Positions 29,286-37,506 of a DNA stretch of 64,000 bases are shown here, one piece after another. How positions within the stretch are numbered: position 1 is the stretch's first letter; each line of letters starts with the position of its first letter. Made by a program: the position numbers and the translations under genes. The stretch is from Prevotella sp. ne3005 (lineage in GTDB: Bacteria; Bacteroidota; Bacteroidia; Bacteroidales; Bacteroidaceae). The stretch covers positions 248,001-312,000 of the forward strand of contig NZ_FOCK01000005.1 of NCBI RefSeq assembly GCF_900110085.1. Reading direction: 5' to 3'. The notes under the pieces were generated by a model. The model had not been told where the DNA came from. It was given only the letters and a program-made list of their open reading frames with translations, and searched no databases.

Positions 29286-29379
29286 TTGAAAGTAAAACAA
29301 CTTGTTTTACTTTCAAAGAAACTATCTGAACGCATTGAAGAGATAGTCTTAACGAAGGTAAAACAAGTTGTTTTACTTT
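29286..29379. repeat. Two related inverted repeats between convergent genes
   Basis: 29286-29316 has perfect 15-bp arms (TTGAAAGTAAAACAA / TTGTTTTACTTTCAA) around one base. 29355-29379 repeats the core with 12-bp arms and one mismatch. Between them, ACTATCT (29321-29327) and AGATAGT (29341-29347) form a third pair. They may end transcription from both sides or bind a protein. Confidence 0.8.
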
Positions 29380-29390
29380 TAGAGAAGATA

Positions 29391-32060
29391 TCATTGATAA
29401 TGTAATAGACGTACCTCGGAGTTAAGACCGCTGGGAACAAGCTCCCATGAATCATAGGTGGTACGCTTATAGTTGATGTCTACCACATTGATTTCCTCCA
29501 TCTTGCGCCATTTAATACCTCTGCGGTCATAGTCGGCAATGCGGTTGGCTGGGAGGTTGGTAACCTCGATACGGATCTCATTGTTGCCAGCCTTTAAGGT
29601 ATTCTTGCAATCTAAGACGAAAGGAACGCTCCATGCACAACCGATAAGTTGACCGTTAATATAGACGCGTGCCGATTCTCTCACATCACCGAGGTCAATC
29701 TGCCAGCGTCCTGCAAGTTCTTTCTTCGTCAGTTTAATGTGGGTGGTGTATATGCCGGTACCCATGGTAACCTTTACACTGTCGTCGTCGAGCGTTTCCC
29801 AAGTCTGTGGACTTGAGAGATTAAACGTCTTGGAAACCTTGGGGGCTTCTTCGGTGAAAGAGAGCGTCCAAGGACCATTGAGAGGTATAGAATTGTTGGC
29901 AGTCTCTGTCGTTTGCTGACAACAAGCCTTTTCTATATGGCTTAATGGTTCGTCATACGTTTGAAGAATCATGGACTCACCGCTTCGGAGACTAATTGCA
30001 ATGCTGTCGCCAGAGATACAGGCAGGAATGATCTCTCCATTTAGGGGATTAAACCATGCGGCATCTTTGAAGTCTATGGCCAGAGGAAGACGGTCGTGAA
30101 CATCGTTGGGTGAGAGGTTCGCCATGAAGTAGTGATAACCTGTAGCATTCTTCCGTCGGATGGCTTTCAGTCCGCACGCAGTCTTGATGGCCTCAGGTTT
30201 GGCAGCTGCCATCAAGTCGGCTGCTCGCGTACCATATATAATATGTGCCCCTTGAGCTTTCAAGGCTTCAATGTGAACTTTGACATTCTCGGGCATATTA
30301 CCACTTCCGGGAATGACGAGGCCTTTGTAGCGTGTACCTGCTGCTGTCTCCAGCATACCATCCTTATAGGTTACGTCCATAAGCAGACGCTCAGAGATAT
30401 AGTCGCAATCGAAGCCTGCACGGTCGATTTCGAGGATGCTCTGAATGAATTCCGGGGCCAGCTTGCCCATGGCATGGATAGAGAACTGCATCAGCAACTT
30501 CTGTGGATTCTTCTGCCACATATCGCGGACGGGCAGATAGACGAGGAAATCGTTGTCGGGCTGTCCCATCTGCAGGAAACTCTGACAGCGCTCTACATAT
30601 TGCATGAAGTAGGGGGCGTCGCGCCAAATGGAGTTGGTGGGTGACATGTCAATGCTGGCGTAGAACTTCCAGCCTGGCCACGGATCATTCTTTGGCGAGT
30701 AACAGGTGCCATGGAAGAACATGTGGTTTACGCCTGCACAGAACATGAGGTCGATGTCGGGCTTCAGTTGTGACAGAGATGTGCGGAAATGCTCCGTCAG
30801 CCATGTGAATGTCTCACTGGAGGTGTATGGCTTGCCACATATATGAGCCGCTGAAGGTGCATATTTCAGCATCGAGAAGTCGGAGTCGTTCTTGCGGGTC
30901 TTGCCTGGATCCTGACGGAGTCCTTTGATACCGAATTCCGATAGGCCAAAGCCTTCTATCTCAGGAATATCTACTGCTGCGTAGCAGTCGATGAGGTTGG
31001 CAGGAGAGCCGTGGGCCTGATTACGGGTGATGGCACCATGCTTATGGGCCCAGGCCGTCCATTGGTTTGTGAAGTTCTCCAGAAGCAGATCACCGAGTGT
31101 CTCACGATAGTCTGACAGAATCTTCGTGTCGCCATTTAGCAATTGCCGTAGATAATGCTCGAGTTTGTATCCTCTCCGTTTCTCGAACTCTTCAAAGAGT
31201 GTGGGCGTCCATGTGGCAGCTTCCACCTCGTATGAATCATTGAAGAAGGTGTGAGGGTAGGGCGTCTGGGTGCGCTCAAAGGCATCTTCAATATGCTGCA
31301 GGTAATTGCCGACGGCCTTCTTGTCGAAATGGTCGATGACAAGTCCCATGCCCCCAGGGGCTGCACGCTTTACTTTCATCACACCATATCGGCAGTATAC
31401 AGCGACGATTTGCCAGTGAGCCGACTCCATCTCTTTTAACTTGAGCTTCAGCGCCTTCTTATTTGTCTTGTTGGTAGTAGCACTTATTTGTGCCTTGAGT
31501 TGTTCTGCAGGTGACCACGTCAGTTGACTGTCATGTACGTATGCCGTTATATCATAGGGCTCACCGCGCCAATACGCCATCACTTTGTTGAGCTTACAGT
31601 AGGGAGCCTCTTTCTCTGCGACCGACAAGTTAAGGTCATGTACAGCATTGCCAATGAACGTTGTGTCAACAAATACTGCCTTACAGGCACTTTCCTCCAG
31701 TGGTACCCACGGGCCGCCAAAAGGCCACCCTGTACCTGTTGCCATATCTACTTCTATACCAAATTCCTGCCCGTTCTTCTGTACTTCGCGCAACATCTCC
31801 ATCCATCGGTCGGACAGATAAGGGATGTTGTTGGCATCATTACCCTGTACACCATAGATGGGGGTAATCTCCAATGCGCCGATACCATGCTTTGCATATT
31901 CTTGCATGGTCCATCTAAGGTTTTTCTTGTCGACGGCAGAACCTAACCACCACCATCGCGCACCAGCTTTTGCTTCTTGTTTGATTTCTGGCCATTGCTG
32001 GGCATTTGCTGCTAAAGAGATGCAAGCGAGTATAAGGGTTGAAAGTAGATATTTGTTCAT
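29391..32060 (-). CDS. Secreted GH106-like glycoside hydrolase (alpha-L-rhamnosidase type)
   Basis: 889 residues with a signal peptide (MNKYLLSTLILACISLAANA). The N-terminal part shows ARWWWLGSAVDKKN, EYAKHGIGALEITPI and GTGWPFGGPWV, the pattern of glycosyl hydrolase family 106. That family includes alpha-L-rhamnosidases acting on pectin. The C-terminal region (about residues 720-860) has a galactose-binding-like sandwich (GRWQIDLGDVRESARVYING, NEIRIEVTNLPANR). It would act in the periplasm on imported oligosaccharides. No SusC/SusD pair is adjacent, so it is an orphan rather than part of a visible utilisation locus. The exact substrate is uncertain. Confidence 0.82.
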   Translation of the reverse strand: MNKYLLSTLILACISLAANAQQWPEIKQEAKAGARWWWLGSAVDKKNLRWTMQEYAKHGIGALEITPIYGVQGNDANNIPYLSDRWMEMLREVQKNGQEFGIEVDMATGTGWPFGGPWVPLEESACKAVFVDTTFIGNAVHDLNLSVAEKEAPYCKLNKVMAYWRGEPYDITAYVHDSQLTWSPAEQLKAQISATTNKTNKKALKLKLKEMESAHWQIVAVYCRYGVMKVKRAAPGGMGLVIDHFDKKAVGNYLQHIEDAFERTQTPYPHTFFNDSYEVEAATWTPTLFEEFEKRRGYKLEHYLRQLLNGDTKILSDYRETLGDLLLENFTNQWTAWAHKHGAITRNQAHGSPANLIDCYAAVDIPEIEGFGLSEFGIKGLRQDPGKTRKNDSDFSMLKYAPSAAHICGKPYTSSETFTWLTEHFRTSLSQLKPDIDLMFCAGVNHMFFHGTCYSPKNDPWPGWKFYASIDMSPTNSIWRDAPYFMQYVERCQSFLQMGQPDNDFLVYLPVRDMWQKNPQKLLMQFSIHAMGKLAPEFIQSILEIDRAGFDCDYISERLLMDVTYKDGMLETAAGTRYKGLVIPGSGNMPENVKVHIEALKAQGAHIIYGTRAADLMAAAKPEAIKTACGLKAIRRKNATGYHYFMANLSPNDVHDRLPLAIDFKDAAWFNPLNGEIIPACISGDSIAISLRSGESMILQTYDEPLSHIEKACCQQTTETANNSIPLNGPWTLSFTEEAPKVSKTFNLSSPQTWETLDDDSVKVTMGTGIYTTHIKLTKKELAGRWQIDLGDVRESARVYINGQLIGCAWSVPFVLDCKNTLKAGNNEIRIEVTNLPANRIADYDRRGIKWRKMEEINVVDINYKRTTYDSWELVPSGLNSEVRLLHYQ

Positions 32061-32085
32061 CTGATTAGTGTTTAGTAGCTTTGTT

Positions 32086-32125
32086 TTTGAAAAAGAGAGA
32101 ATGATACTGTGCTCATTCTCTCTTT
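32086..32125 (-). terminator. Terminator after the biotin carrier gene
   Basis: 13-bp stem (32092-32104 / 32113-32125), 8-nt loop, with TTTTTC following on the minus strand. It separates the carboxylase operon from the glycosidase gene. Confidence 0.85.
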
Positions 32126-32145
32126 CTTATTATTAATAAGGTGGA

Positions 32146-32574
32146 TTACTCGATAACGACCAGTGCATCATCTTCCATCACACTCTCACCGATCTTCACA
32201 CAGACGGCAGTCACCTTACCATCCTTCTCGGCTGTCAGGTTGTTGGCCATCTTCATGGCTTCAAGCACAACCACCGTATCACCGGCTTTCACCTCATCGC
32301 CTTCAGCTACCAGAATGTCAGTGATTACACCAGGCAGCGGAGCCTTAACGGCATTAGCCTTGTTAACGGCAGCCTTGTTGGCTGTAGGAGCATCGTCGCT
32401 GGCAGCAGCTGTAGCAGCCTTGATTACCGGCTTCTTCTTCTCAGGCTCAGCCTGCTTCTCCATTTCAACCGTGTACTCTTCTCCGTTGACGGTCAGCGTG
32501 GCAATGTTATCAGTGATATCGCCGACAACCACCTCATATTTGTTACCGTTGATAGTATACTTGTATTCTTTCAT
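32146..32574 (-). CDS. Biotin carboxyl carrier protein of an acyl-CoA (methylmalonyl-CoA) decarboxylase/carboxylase
   Basis: 142 residues. The N-terminal part (MKEYKYTINGNKYEVVVGDI) leads into an Ala/Pro/Lys linker and then the biotinyl domain. There EAMKM places the biotinylated Lys at about residue 108, within 35 residues of the C-terminus. APLPGVITDILVAEGDEV is the matching half of the hammerhead fold. It carries the carboxyl group between active sites. It is the last gene of the epimerase, carboxyltransferase, small-protein, carrier operon. Confidence 0.92.
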   Translation of the reverse strand: MKEYKYTINGNKYEVVVGDITDNIATLTVNGEEYTVEMEKQAEPEKKKPVIKAATAAASDDAPTANKAAVNKANAVKAPLPGVITDILVAEGDEVKAGDTVVVLEAMKMANNLTAEKDGKVTAVCVKIGESVMEDDALVVIE

Positions 32575-32586
32575 TACCGATAGTTT

Positions 32587-32739
32587 TTAGGGACGTTGTG
32601 TGAATGTCTGTGCATAGCCGTTCCACTGTGTAGGATGGGCATTTATAGTGATAATGCCCGGCTCTACATCGTGAACGTTATTGCCCAGGTGCTCATGGAG
32701 CGCCATGGCAATGGCTGCATATACTTCGTTATTCTTCAT
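32587..32739 (-). CDS. Small protein (50 residues) between carboxyltransferase and biotin carrier
   Basis: A short open frame from ATG 32739 gives MKNNEVYAAIAMALHEHLGN, then a segment VHDVEPGIITIN, and ends YAQTFTQRP. Its start is 11 bp after the carboxyltransferase stop and its end is 12 bp before the carrier gene, which is tight operon spacing. In related bacteria a small gamma/delta-type accessory subunit (OadG/MmdD-like) sits here, usually with a membrane helix. This one has no transmembrane helix but has a comparable AIALA-E pattern and a Trp-containing C-terminal end. I infer an accessory subunit. Confidence 0.6.
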   Translation of the reverse strand: MKNNEVYAAIAMALHEHLGNNVHDVEPGIITINAHPTQWNGYAQTFTQRP

Positions 32740-32750
32740 ATACAAATCAA

Positions 32751-34316
32751 TTACATAGGAATATTACCATGCTTCTTGGCGGGCAGGGCGTCACGCTTGG
32801 TGGCGAGCTGGGCCAGACCACGGCAGATGCGGAAACGAGTGTTACGAGGCTCAATCACATCATCGATGTAGCCATACTTGGCTGCCTGATAAGGATTGGC
32901 AAAGAGCTCATTGTACTCATCCTCCTTCTCAGCGATGAAGGCCTTAACATCCTCACCAGCTTCCTTCTTAGCCTTAGCCTCCTTAGCGTAAAGCACAGCA
33001 GCAGCACCAGAAGCACCCATAACGGCGATCTCGGCTGAAGGCCATGCGTAGTTCAGGTCGGTATGGAGCTGCTTAGAACCCATCACGATGTGAGAACCAC
33101 CGTATGACTTACGCAAGGTAACGGTGATCTTGGGTACAGTAGCCTCGCCGTAAGCATAGAGCAGCTGGGCTCCGTGCAGGATAACGGCGTTGTACTCCTG
33201 ACCAGTACCGGGCAGGAATCCAGGAACGTCAACGAGCGATACAATAGGAATATTGAAGGCGTCGCAGAAACGAACGAAGCGAGCTCCCTTACGAGAAGCG
33301 TTAACATCGAGCACACCAGCATAGCAGTTGGGCTGGTTGGCTACGATACCTACACTCTGACCATTGAAACGTGCGAAACCAACGATAATGTTCTTGGCGA
33401 ACTTAGGCTGCACCTCGAAGAATTCACCATCGTCTACTACAGCACCAATCACCTTGTACATGTCGTAAGCCTCGTTGGGGTTCTCGGGGATAATCTCATT
33501 CAGGCTGTCCTCCATACGGTTGATGGGGTCGTTAGTGGGCTTGAAAGGAGCAGTCTCCATGTTGTTGGATGGGATATAGCTCAGCAGGGTCTTCAGCATC
33601 TGAATGCCTTCCTCCTCAGTAGCTGCAGTGAAGTGTGTAACACCCGACTTTGTAGCGTGAACGCTGGCACCACCCAGATGCTCCTGATCGATATCCTCAC
33701 CAGTAACGGTCTTTACAACCTTCGGACCGGTCAAGAACATGTATGAGGTGTTCTCCATCATCAGGGTGAAGTCGGTGAGGGCAGGAGAGTAAACGGCACC
33801 ACCTGCGCAAGGACCGAAGATACCAGAAATCTGTGGGATCACACCTGATGCGAGGATGTTACGCTCGAAGATCTCGGCATAACCTGCCAGAGCATTGATA
33901 CCTTCCTGGATACGAGCACCACCTGAGTCGTTGATACCGATACAGGGCGCACCCATCTTCATGGCCATATCCATCACCTTGCAGATCTTCTGGCTCATGG
34001 TCTCTGAAAGAGAACCAGCATGAACGGTGAAGTCCTGTGCGAAGATGAATACCAGACGACCGTCGATCGTACCGCTACCGGCTACAACACCATCGCCAAG
34101 GAACTGCTTCTTCTCCATGCCGAAGTTGTGGCAGCGGTGCTCCTTGAACATGTCATACTCCTCGAACGAACCTTCGTCGAGCAGCATGTCAATGCGCTCA
34201 CGAGCTGTGTATTTGCCGCGTTCGTGCTGCTTCTGAATTGCTTTCTCACCTCCACCGAGACGGGCCTGTTCACGCTTCTCGATGAGTTGCTTGATTTTTT
34301 CTAATTGCTTGCTCAT
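32751..34316 (-). CDS. mmdA: Acyl-CoA carboxyltransferase, alpha subunit of methylmalonyl-CoA decarboxylase (or propionyl-CoA carboxylase beta)
   Basis: 521 residues of the crotonase-fold carboxyltransferase family. The N-terminal half has LGGGEKAIQKQHERGKYTARER and the oxyanion loop GGARIQEG; the C-terminal half has PGFLPGTGQEY and GGSHIVMGSK. Together they form two acyl-CoA/biotin half sites. It moves CO2 between methylmalonyl-CoA and biotin on the carrier. With the epimerase next door it belongs to the succinate-propionate route. Whether it works as a Na+-pumping decarboxylase or as a carboxylase depends on a membrane beta subunit or a biotin carboxylase, neither of which is in this window. 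Confidence 0.92.
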   Translation of the reverse strand: MSKQLEKIKQLIEKREQARLGGGEKAIQKQHERGKYTARERIDMLLDEGSFEEYDMFKEHRCHNFGMEKKQFLGDGVVAGSGTIDGRLVFIFAQDFTVHAGSLSETMSQKICKVMDMAMKMGAPCIGINDSGGARIQEGINALAGYAEIFERNILASGVIPQISGIFGPCAGGAVYSPALTDFTLMMENTSYMFLTGPKVVKTVTGEDIDQEHLGGASVHATKSGVTHFTAATEEEGIQMLKTLLSYIPSNNMETAPFKPTNDPINRMEDSLNEIIPENPNEAYDMYKVIGAVVDDGEFFEVQPKFAKNIIVGFARFNGQSVGIVANQPNCYAGVLDVNASRKGARFVRFCDAFNIPIVSLVDVPGFLPGTGQEYNAVILHGAQLLYAYGEATVPKITVTLRKSYGGSHIVMGSKQLHTDLNYAWPSAEIAVMGASGAAAVLYAKEAKAKKEAGEDVKAFIAEKEDEYNELFANPYQAAKYGYIDDVIEPRNTRFRICRGLAQLATKRDALPAKKHGNIPM

Positions 34317-34364
34317 TACTTTATTTAATTATCAATTGTCAATTTTCAATTATCAATTTTCAAT

Positions 34365-34775
34365 TTACTCCGGGTGCTCGCAAAGCTCTGTCAGGATACC
34401 GCATGTTGACTTCGGATGCAGGAAGGCAATGTTCAATCCCTCAGCACCCTTACGAGGCTTCTCATCAATAAGGCGTACGCCCTTCTCTGACACCTCGGCA
34501 AGACCTTTAGCCACACCGTCTTCTACACAGAATGCCACATGGTGTACACCCTTGTTGCCCTTGTCGAGCCACTTCTGGATAGTGCTCTCAGGAGATGTCG
34601 GCTCCAACAGTTCCAACTTTACCTCACCGCAACGCAGGAAGGCGGTCTTCACCTTCTGGTCCTCTACTACCTCTGTTGCATAACACTCCAAACCCAGCAC
34701 GTCAGTGAAATACGGCAGGCTTTCCTCAATGCTCTGAACAGCAATGCCCAGATGCTCAATGTGTGAAATCTTCAT
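34365..34775 (-). CDS. mce: Methylmalonyl-CoA epimerase
   Basis: 136 residues from ATG 34775 (MKISHIEHLGIAVQSIEES), preferred over an ATG 15 codons upstream because 34818-34825 already holds the promoter. It is a glyoxalase/VOC-fold protein with metal ligands in HLGIAV, in GVHHVAFCVED (His) and in a C-terminal Glu within LTELCEHPE-type context. It interconverts the (R) and (S) forms of methylmalonyl-CoA. It is the first gene of the carboxylase operon, followed by a 48-bp AT-rich spacer made of CAATT-type repeats. Confidence 0.92.
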   Translation of the reverse strand: MKISHIEHLGIAVQSIEESLPYFTDVLGLECYATEVVEDQKVKTAFLRCGEVKLELLEPTSPESTIQKWLDKGNKGVHHVAFCVEDGVAKGLAEVSEKGVRLIDEKPRKGAEGLNIAFLHPKSTCGILTELCEHPE

Positions 34776-34817
34776 ATTACTTATAGTTTTGAAATGAATA
34801 TTTATAAAAATGTTGTG

Positions 34818-34825
34818 CAAAGGTA
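34818..34825 (-). promoter_or_regulatory. Putative -7 element of the mce operon
   Basis: Minus-strand TACCTTTG, about 43 bp before the ATG at 34775. There is no clear -33 TTTG. Confidence 0.6.
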
Positions 34826-34864
34826 CAAAAGATAAATGATATCCCCGCTTAATTTTGCTTTTTT

Positions 34865-34908
34865 TATATAAAAAAAGAGATTGTTGCCATATCCGACAAC
34901 AATCTCTT
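34865..34908 (-). terminator. Terminator after the LruC-domain lipoprotein gene
   Basis: Perfect 12-bp stem (34875-34886 / 34897-34908), then TTTTTTATATA on the minus strand. Confidence 0.85.
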
Positions 34909-34927
34909 AAATATTTAGTGTAATCTT

Positions 34928-37390
34928 TTATTTATGACCTTTGAAGATTTTCTTTTCTTCATAATTCTTATACCAGTCTCTGTTTTCAGTTGCATTGTTT
35001 ACCCATGACTTAAAATCTGGATAAGCAGTTGTGATTCTGACCTTCTCCAATGGATAGCCAATATTCCCCGGAACGATAATTGCACATGGGCTTTCACCTT
35101 GCTCAGAGAGTTTGACTACTATTCCTGTGGTTTTATCGGAAATCCAGACATTTTTCATGAACTGCCAAATGGGCAATTCTTTATCGATTGTAAATGTTTC
35201 AGTAATAGGACTGATTAAATCACCAGATTCAGTATTGACATACATCTCTGGGGTTACCCCAAATAAACTGTGAACCTCAGCTTCTTTATTAATCTTTTGA
35301 CCTTGAAGCCCTTGCAAATACAGTTCGTCATGTGCACCACACGCCAACAATGTTACCTCAACATGTGTATCATCTGTTCTCTGGAATTTTAGTACTACAT
35401 CGTTAAGATCGTAATCGGCTAATGGACTATCCTCGAAGCACATCATGTAAGACATGTACTCCACTTCCACATCGTCCTCTTCTATTTTTTCGACACCGTT
35501 TTTGATCTCAATGATGATATCGCCAAAGTTAGTATCACATCCGTCCTCAAAGGTGAGATAACTCTTGTTGTTGGCTTGGCAAAGTGCAATACGTGGACTG
35601 TTCAGCTGCATAGAGTATTCAGTTACAGCTCTATTAAAGTCTCCAAACGAGTTGATTTCTTTGTTCAATTCACCATAAGAGTACAAACAACCATTCTTCG
35701 AATTGCTTATGTTATCATTGTTATTAGTCTTTCTCAGCATGATGCCAATATTGTACCCTTGGTCAAATACTTCTTTTGGATCAGGGAACGTTGTAGGCCA
35801 AATATCAAGGATCACATCCTCTACTTTGGCAATTGATTTTGTTGGAGTGTATTCGTGGAAAGTCCATCTAATGGTTGTTCGATCTTTCACATCTGTACGT
35901 TGGCCCAAATTGATTTGAGCGTTTCCATTTATACAAAATTTCTTTTTGTTGTATTCTTTGATGATATGAACATCTTCCATGCCCGTTGTAGGATTATTGT
36001 TCTTGTCGCAGAGAATAAACCAGAAATTGTCAAAATCAGTGTCGCTCCGAGTAAGAAGAGGGGCACTAGTGCTATTAGGTACGTATTTCAGGAATACCTT
36101 TGTACCAACATTATAAAACATGCATTTTCCTTCCGAGTTTTTAAACACCTGCCATAATTGGTTGGCGATATTTTCATCGTTGTCAGAATATAATTCTACC
36201 AAATTTTTGTTTGTATCAGAGGTTGGGGTCATATATAATGTTCTACCATCCTCTGCTATATAACTAATTCTATATAATTTCCCATCAGTCTCATATCCTT
36301 GCTCTTTCACTGACATGTTGTTTGGCATATAGGCAGCGGGATCACCATAAAATGGAAGCAGATAATCGTGAATTTTTAAAAAATTGGGGTCGTTTTTTGT
36401 CCGTTCTATATTAGTGTTTGCTTTAAAAGCTTCTCTCTCTGTTTTCAGATCAGCAGCCTTGAACTTTGGAAGCAACTTGATATATTCAGTCTTTGACATA
36501 CCTGAAGGAATGTCTTCGTCTTTATAATAATAGTAATACAAATCACACATGTATGCTTCTGTCGATATAAGATTGACAGGTGTGATGATGATAGGACTTT
36601 TACCATCACTGATCAAATGGTTATCGAAGAACTGTACGGCTTTAGAATTATTGATATATTTCATATTGTCTTTTACCCTCGATCCATTGGCTGCGCGTTG
36701 GAGAGAGACACTGAAGATATCCTTTAGTTCTGCGACTTCTTCCGCAGTGATGGGCTCTGCAGCTTTGTAAATACCATCTGTCTTACCCCAGAGTCGCTCA
36801 CTTTCCCATCCTTTGCCTTTCCATGCGGAATAATCTGTAACCCCACTATTTGCAGCTTGGGTACGGCCAGCATTATAAGAAACATATGAGTCGGCAGAAG
36901 TCAATTTTGAGATATTGGGGAAGCCATACGCACCTCTGGTCATCGCTCTAGTTGATGCTGTGGAACTCGTAAAGCTCACTTTCTGCGTTCCAATATCAAA
37001 TCCCTTGATGTAATAATGACCATTAGCATCAACGCAGGCGGCTATCAATCGGGTCAAATCATAGGGAGCATCAAAAGTCAGAGTAACTTCGTCGCCATAA
37101 TTAGCTTTAGTCTCATTAAGAACCATAGCATTATCATTAAAAAAGGGAGACTCTGTAAGTACCTGAATCTTAACAATATTGTCTAGAGGTGCATCTGCTA
37201 AAATAGTAATGCTACCACTACTAAACATATTCCAATCCTGATTCGGATCAATGGTACCAAAAATACTCTCATTATTCTTTCGAATCTCCTCTTTACTTGG
37301 AAGATTCGGATTAAACTCACTGAAGTCAGGCTTATTAACACATCCAATGAGGGCTAAAACAGTAATTGTTAATAGATATCTTTTCTTCAT
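34928..37390 (-). CDS. LruC/DUF4842-domain lipoprotein
   Basis: 820 residues. The lipoprotein signal has lipobox ALIGC with Cys17 as the predicted lipidated residue, followed by a polar segment. The N-terminal region contains the PNQDWN motif and a beta-sandwich (ITILADAPLDNIVKIQVL). The C-terminal quarter carries CFEDSPLADYDLNDVVLKFQR, which matches the LruC/DUF4842 pattern with acidic (D/N) residues for a possible Ca2+ site. It is probably an outer-membrane-anchored surface protein. The partner and role are unknown. It is co-oriented with the TonB receptor upstream but has its own -7 element. Confidence 0.82.
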   Translation of the reverse strand: MKKRYLLTITVLALIGCVNKPDFSEFNPNLPSKEEIRKNNESIFGTIDPNQDWNMFSSGSITILADAPLDNIVKIQVLTESPFFNDNAMVLNETKANYGDEVTLTFDAPYDLTRLIAACVDANGHYYIKGFDIGTQKVSFTSSTASTRAMTRGAYGFPNISKLTSADSYVSYNAGRTQAANSGVTDYSAWKGKGWESERLWGKTDGIYKAAEPITAEEVAELKDIFSVSLQRAANGSRVKDNMKYINNSKAVQFFDNHLISDGKSPIIITPVNLISTEAYMCDLYYYYYKDEDIPSGMSKTEYIKLLPKFKAADLKTEREAFKANTNIERTKNDPNFLKIHDYLLPFYGDPAAYMPNNMSVKEQGYETDGKLYRISYIAEDGRTLYMTPTSDTNKNLVELYSDNDENIANQLWQVFKNSEGKCMFYNVGTKVFLKYVPNSTSAPLLTRSDTDFDNFWFILCDKNNNPTTGMEDVHIIKEYNKKKFCINGNAQINLGQRTDVKDRTTIRWTFHEYTPTKSIAKVEDVILDIWPTTFPDPKEVFDQGYNIGIMLRKTNNNDNISNSKNGCLYSYGELNKEINSFGDFNRAVTEYSMQLNSPRIALCQANNKSYLTFEDGCDTNFGDIIIEIKNGVEKIEEDDVEVEYMSYMMCFEDSPLADYDLNDVVLKFQRTDDTHVEVTLLACGAHDELYLQGLQGQKINKEAEVHSLFGVTPEMYVNTESGDLISPITETFTIDKELPIWQFMKNVWISDKTTGIVVKLSEQGESPCAIIVPGNIGYPLEKVRITTAYPDFKSWVNNATENRDWYKNYEEKKIFKGHK

Positions 37391-37426
37391 AACGGTAAAA
37401 TTGACTTAAATAACTAAATTATGGGA

Positions 37427-37434
37427 CAAAGATA
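37427..37434 (-). promoter_or_regulatory. Putative -7 element of the LruC lipoprotein gene
   Basis: TATCTTTG on the minus strand, 36 bp before the ATG at 37390. There is no good -33 element. Confidence 0.55.
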
Positions 37435-37506
37435 CGATATTTCCATATATAACGGTAATAAATGCACGACAAAACGTGTGAAATTATATATTTTTAACAG
37501 TCTGTC

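Noticed and set aside
29286..29379. Insertion-sequence ends
   Set aside because: No transposase, no target duplication; the two inverted repeats enclose only about 40 bp.
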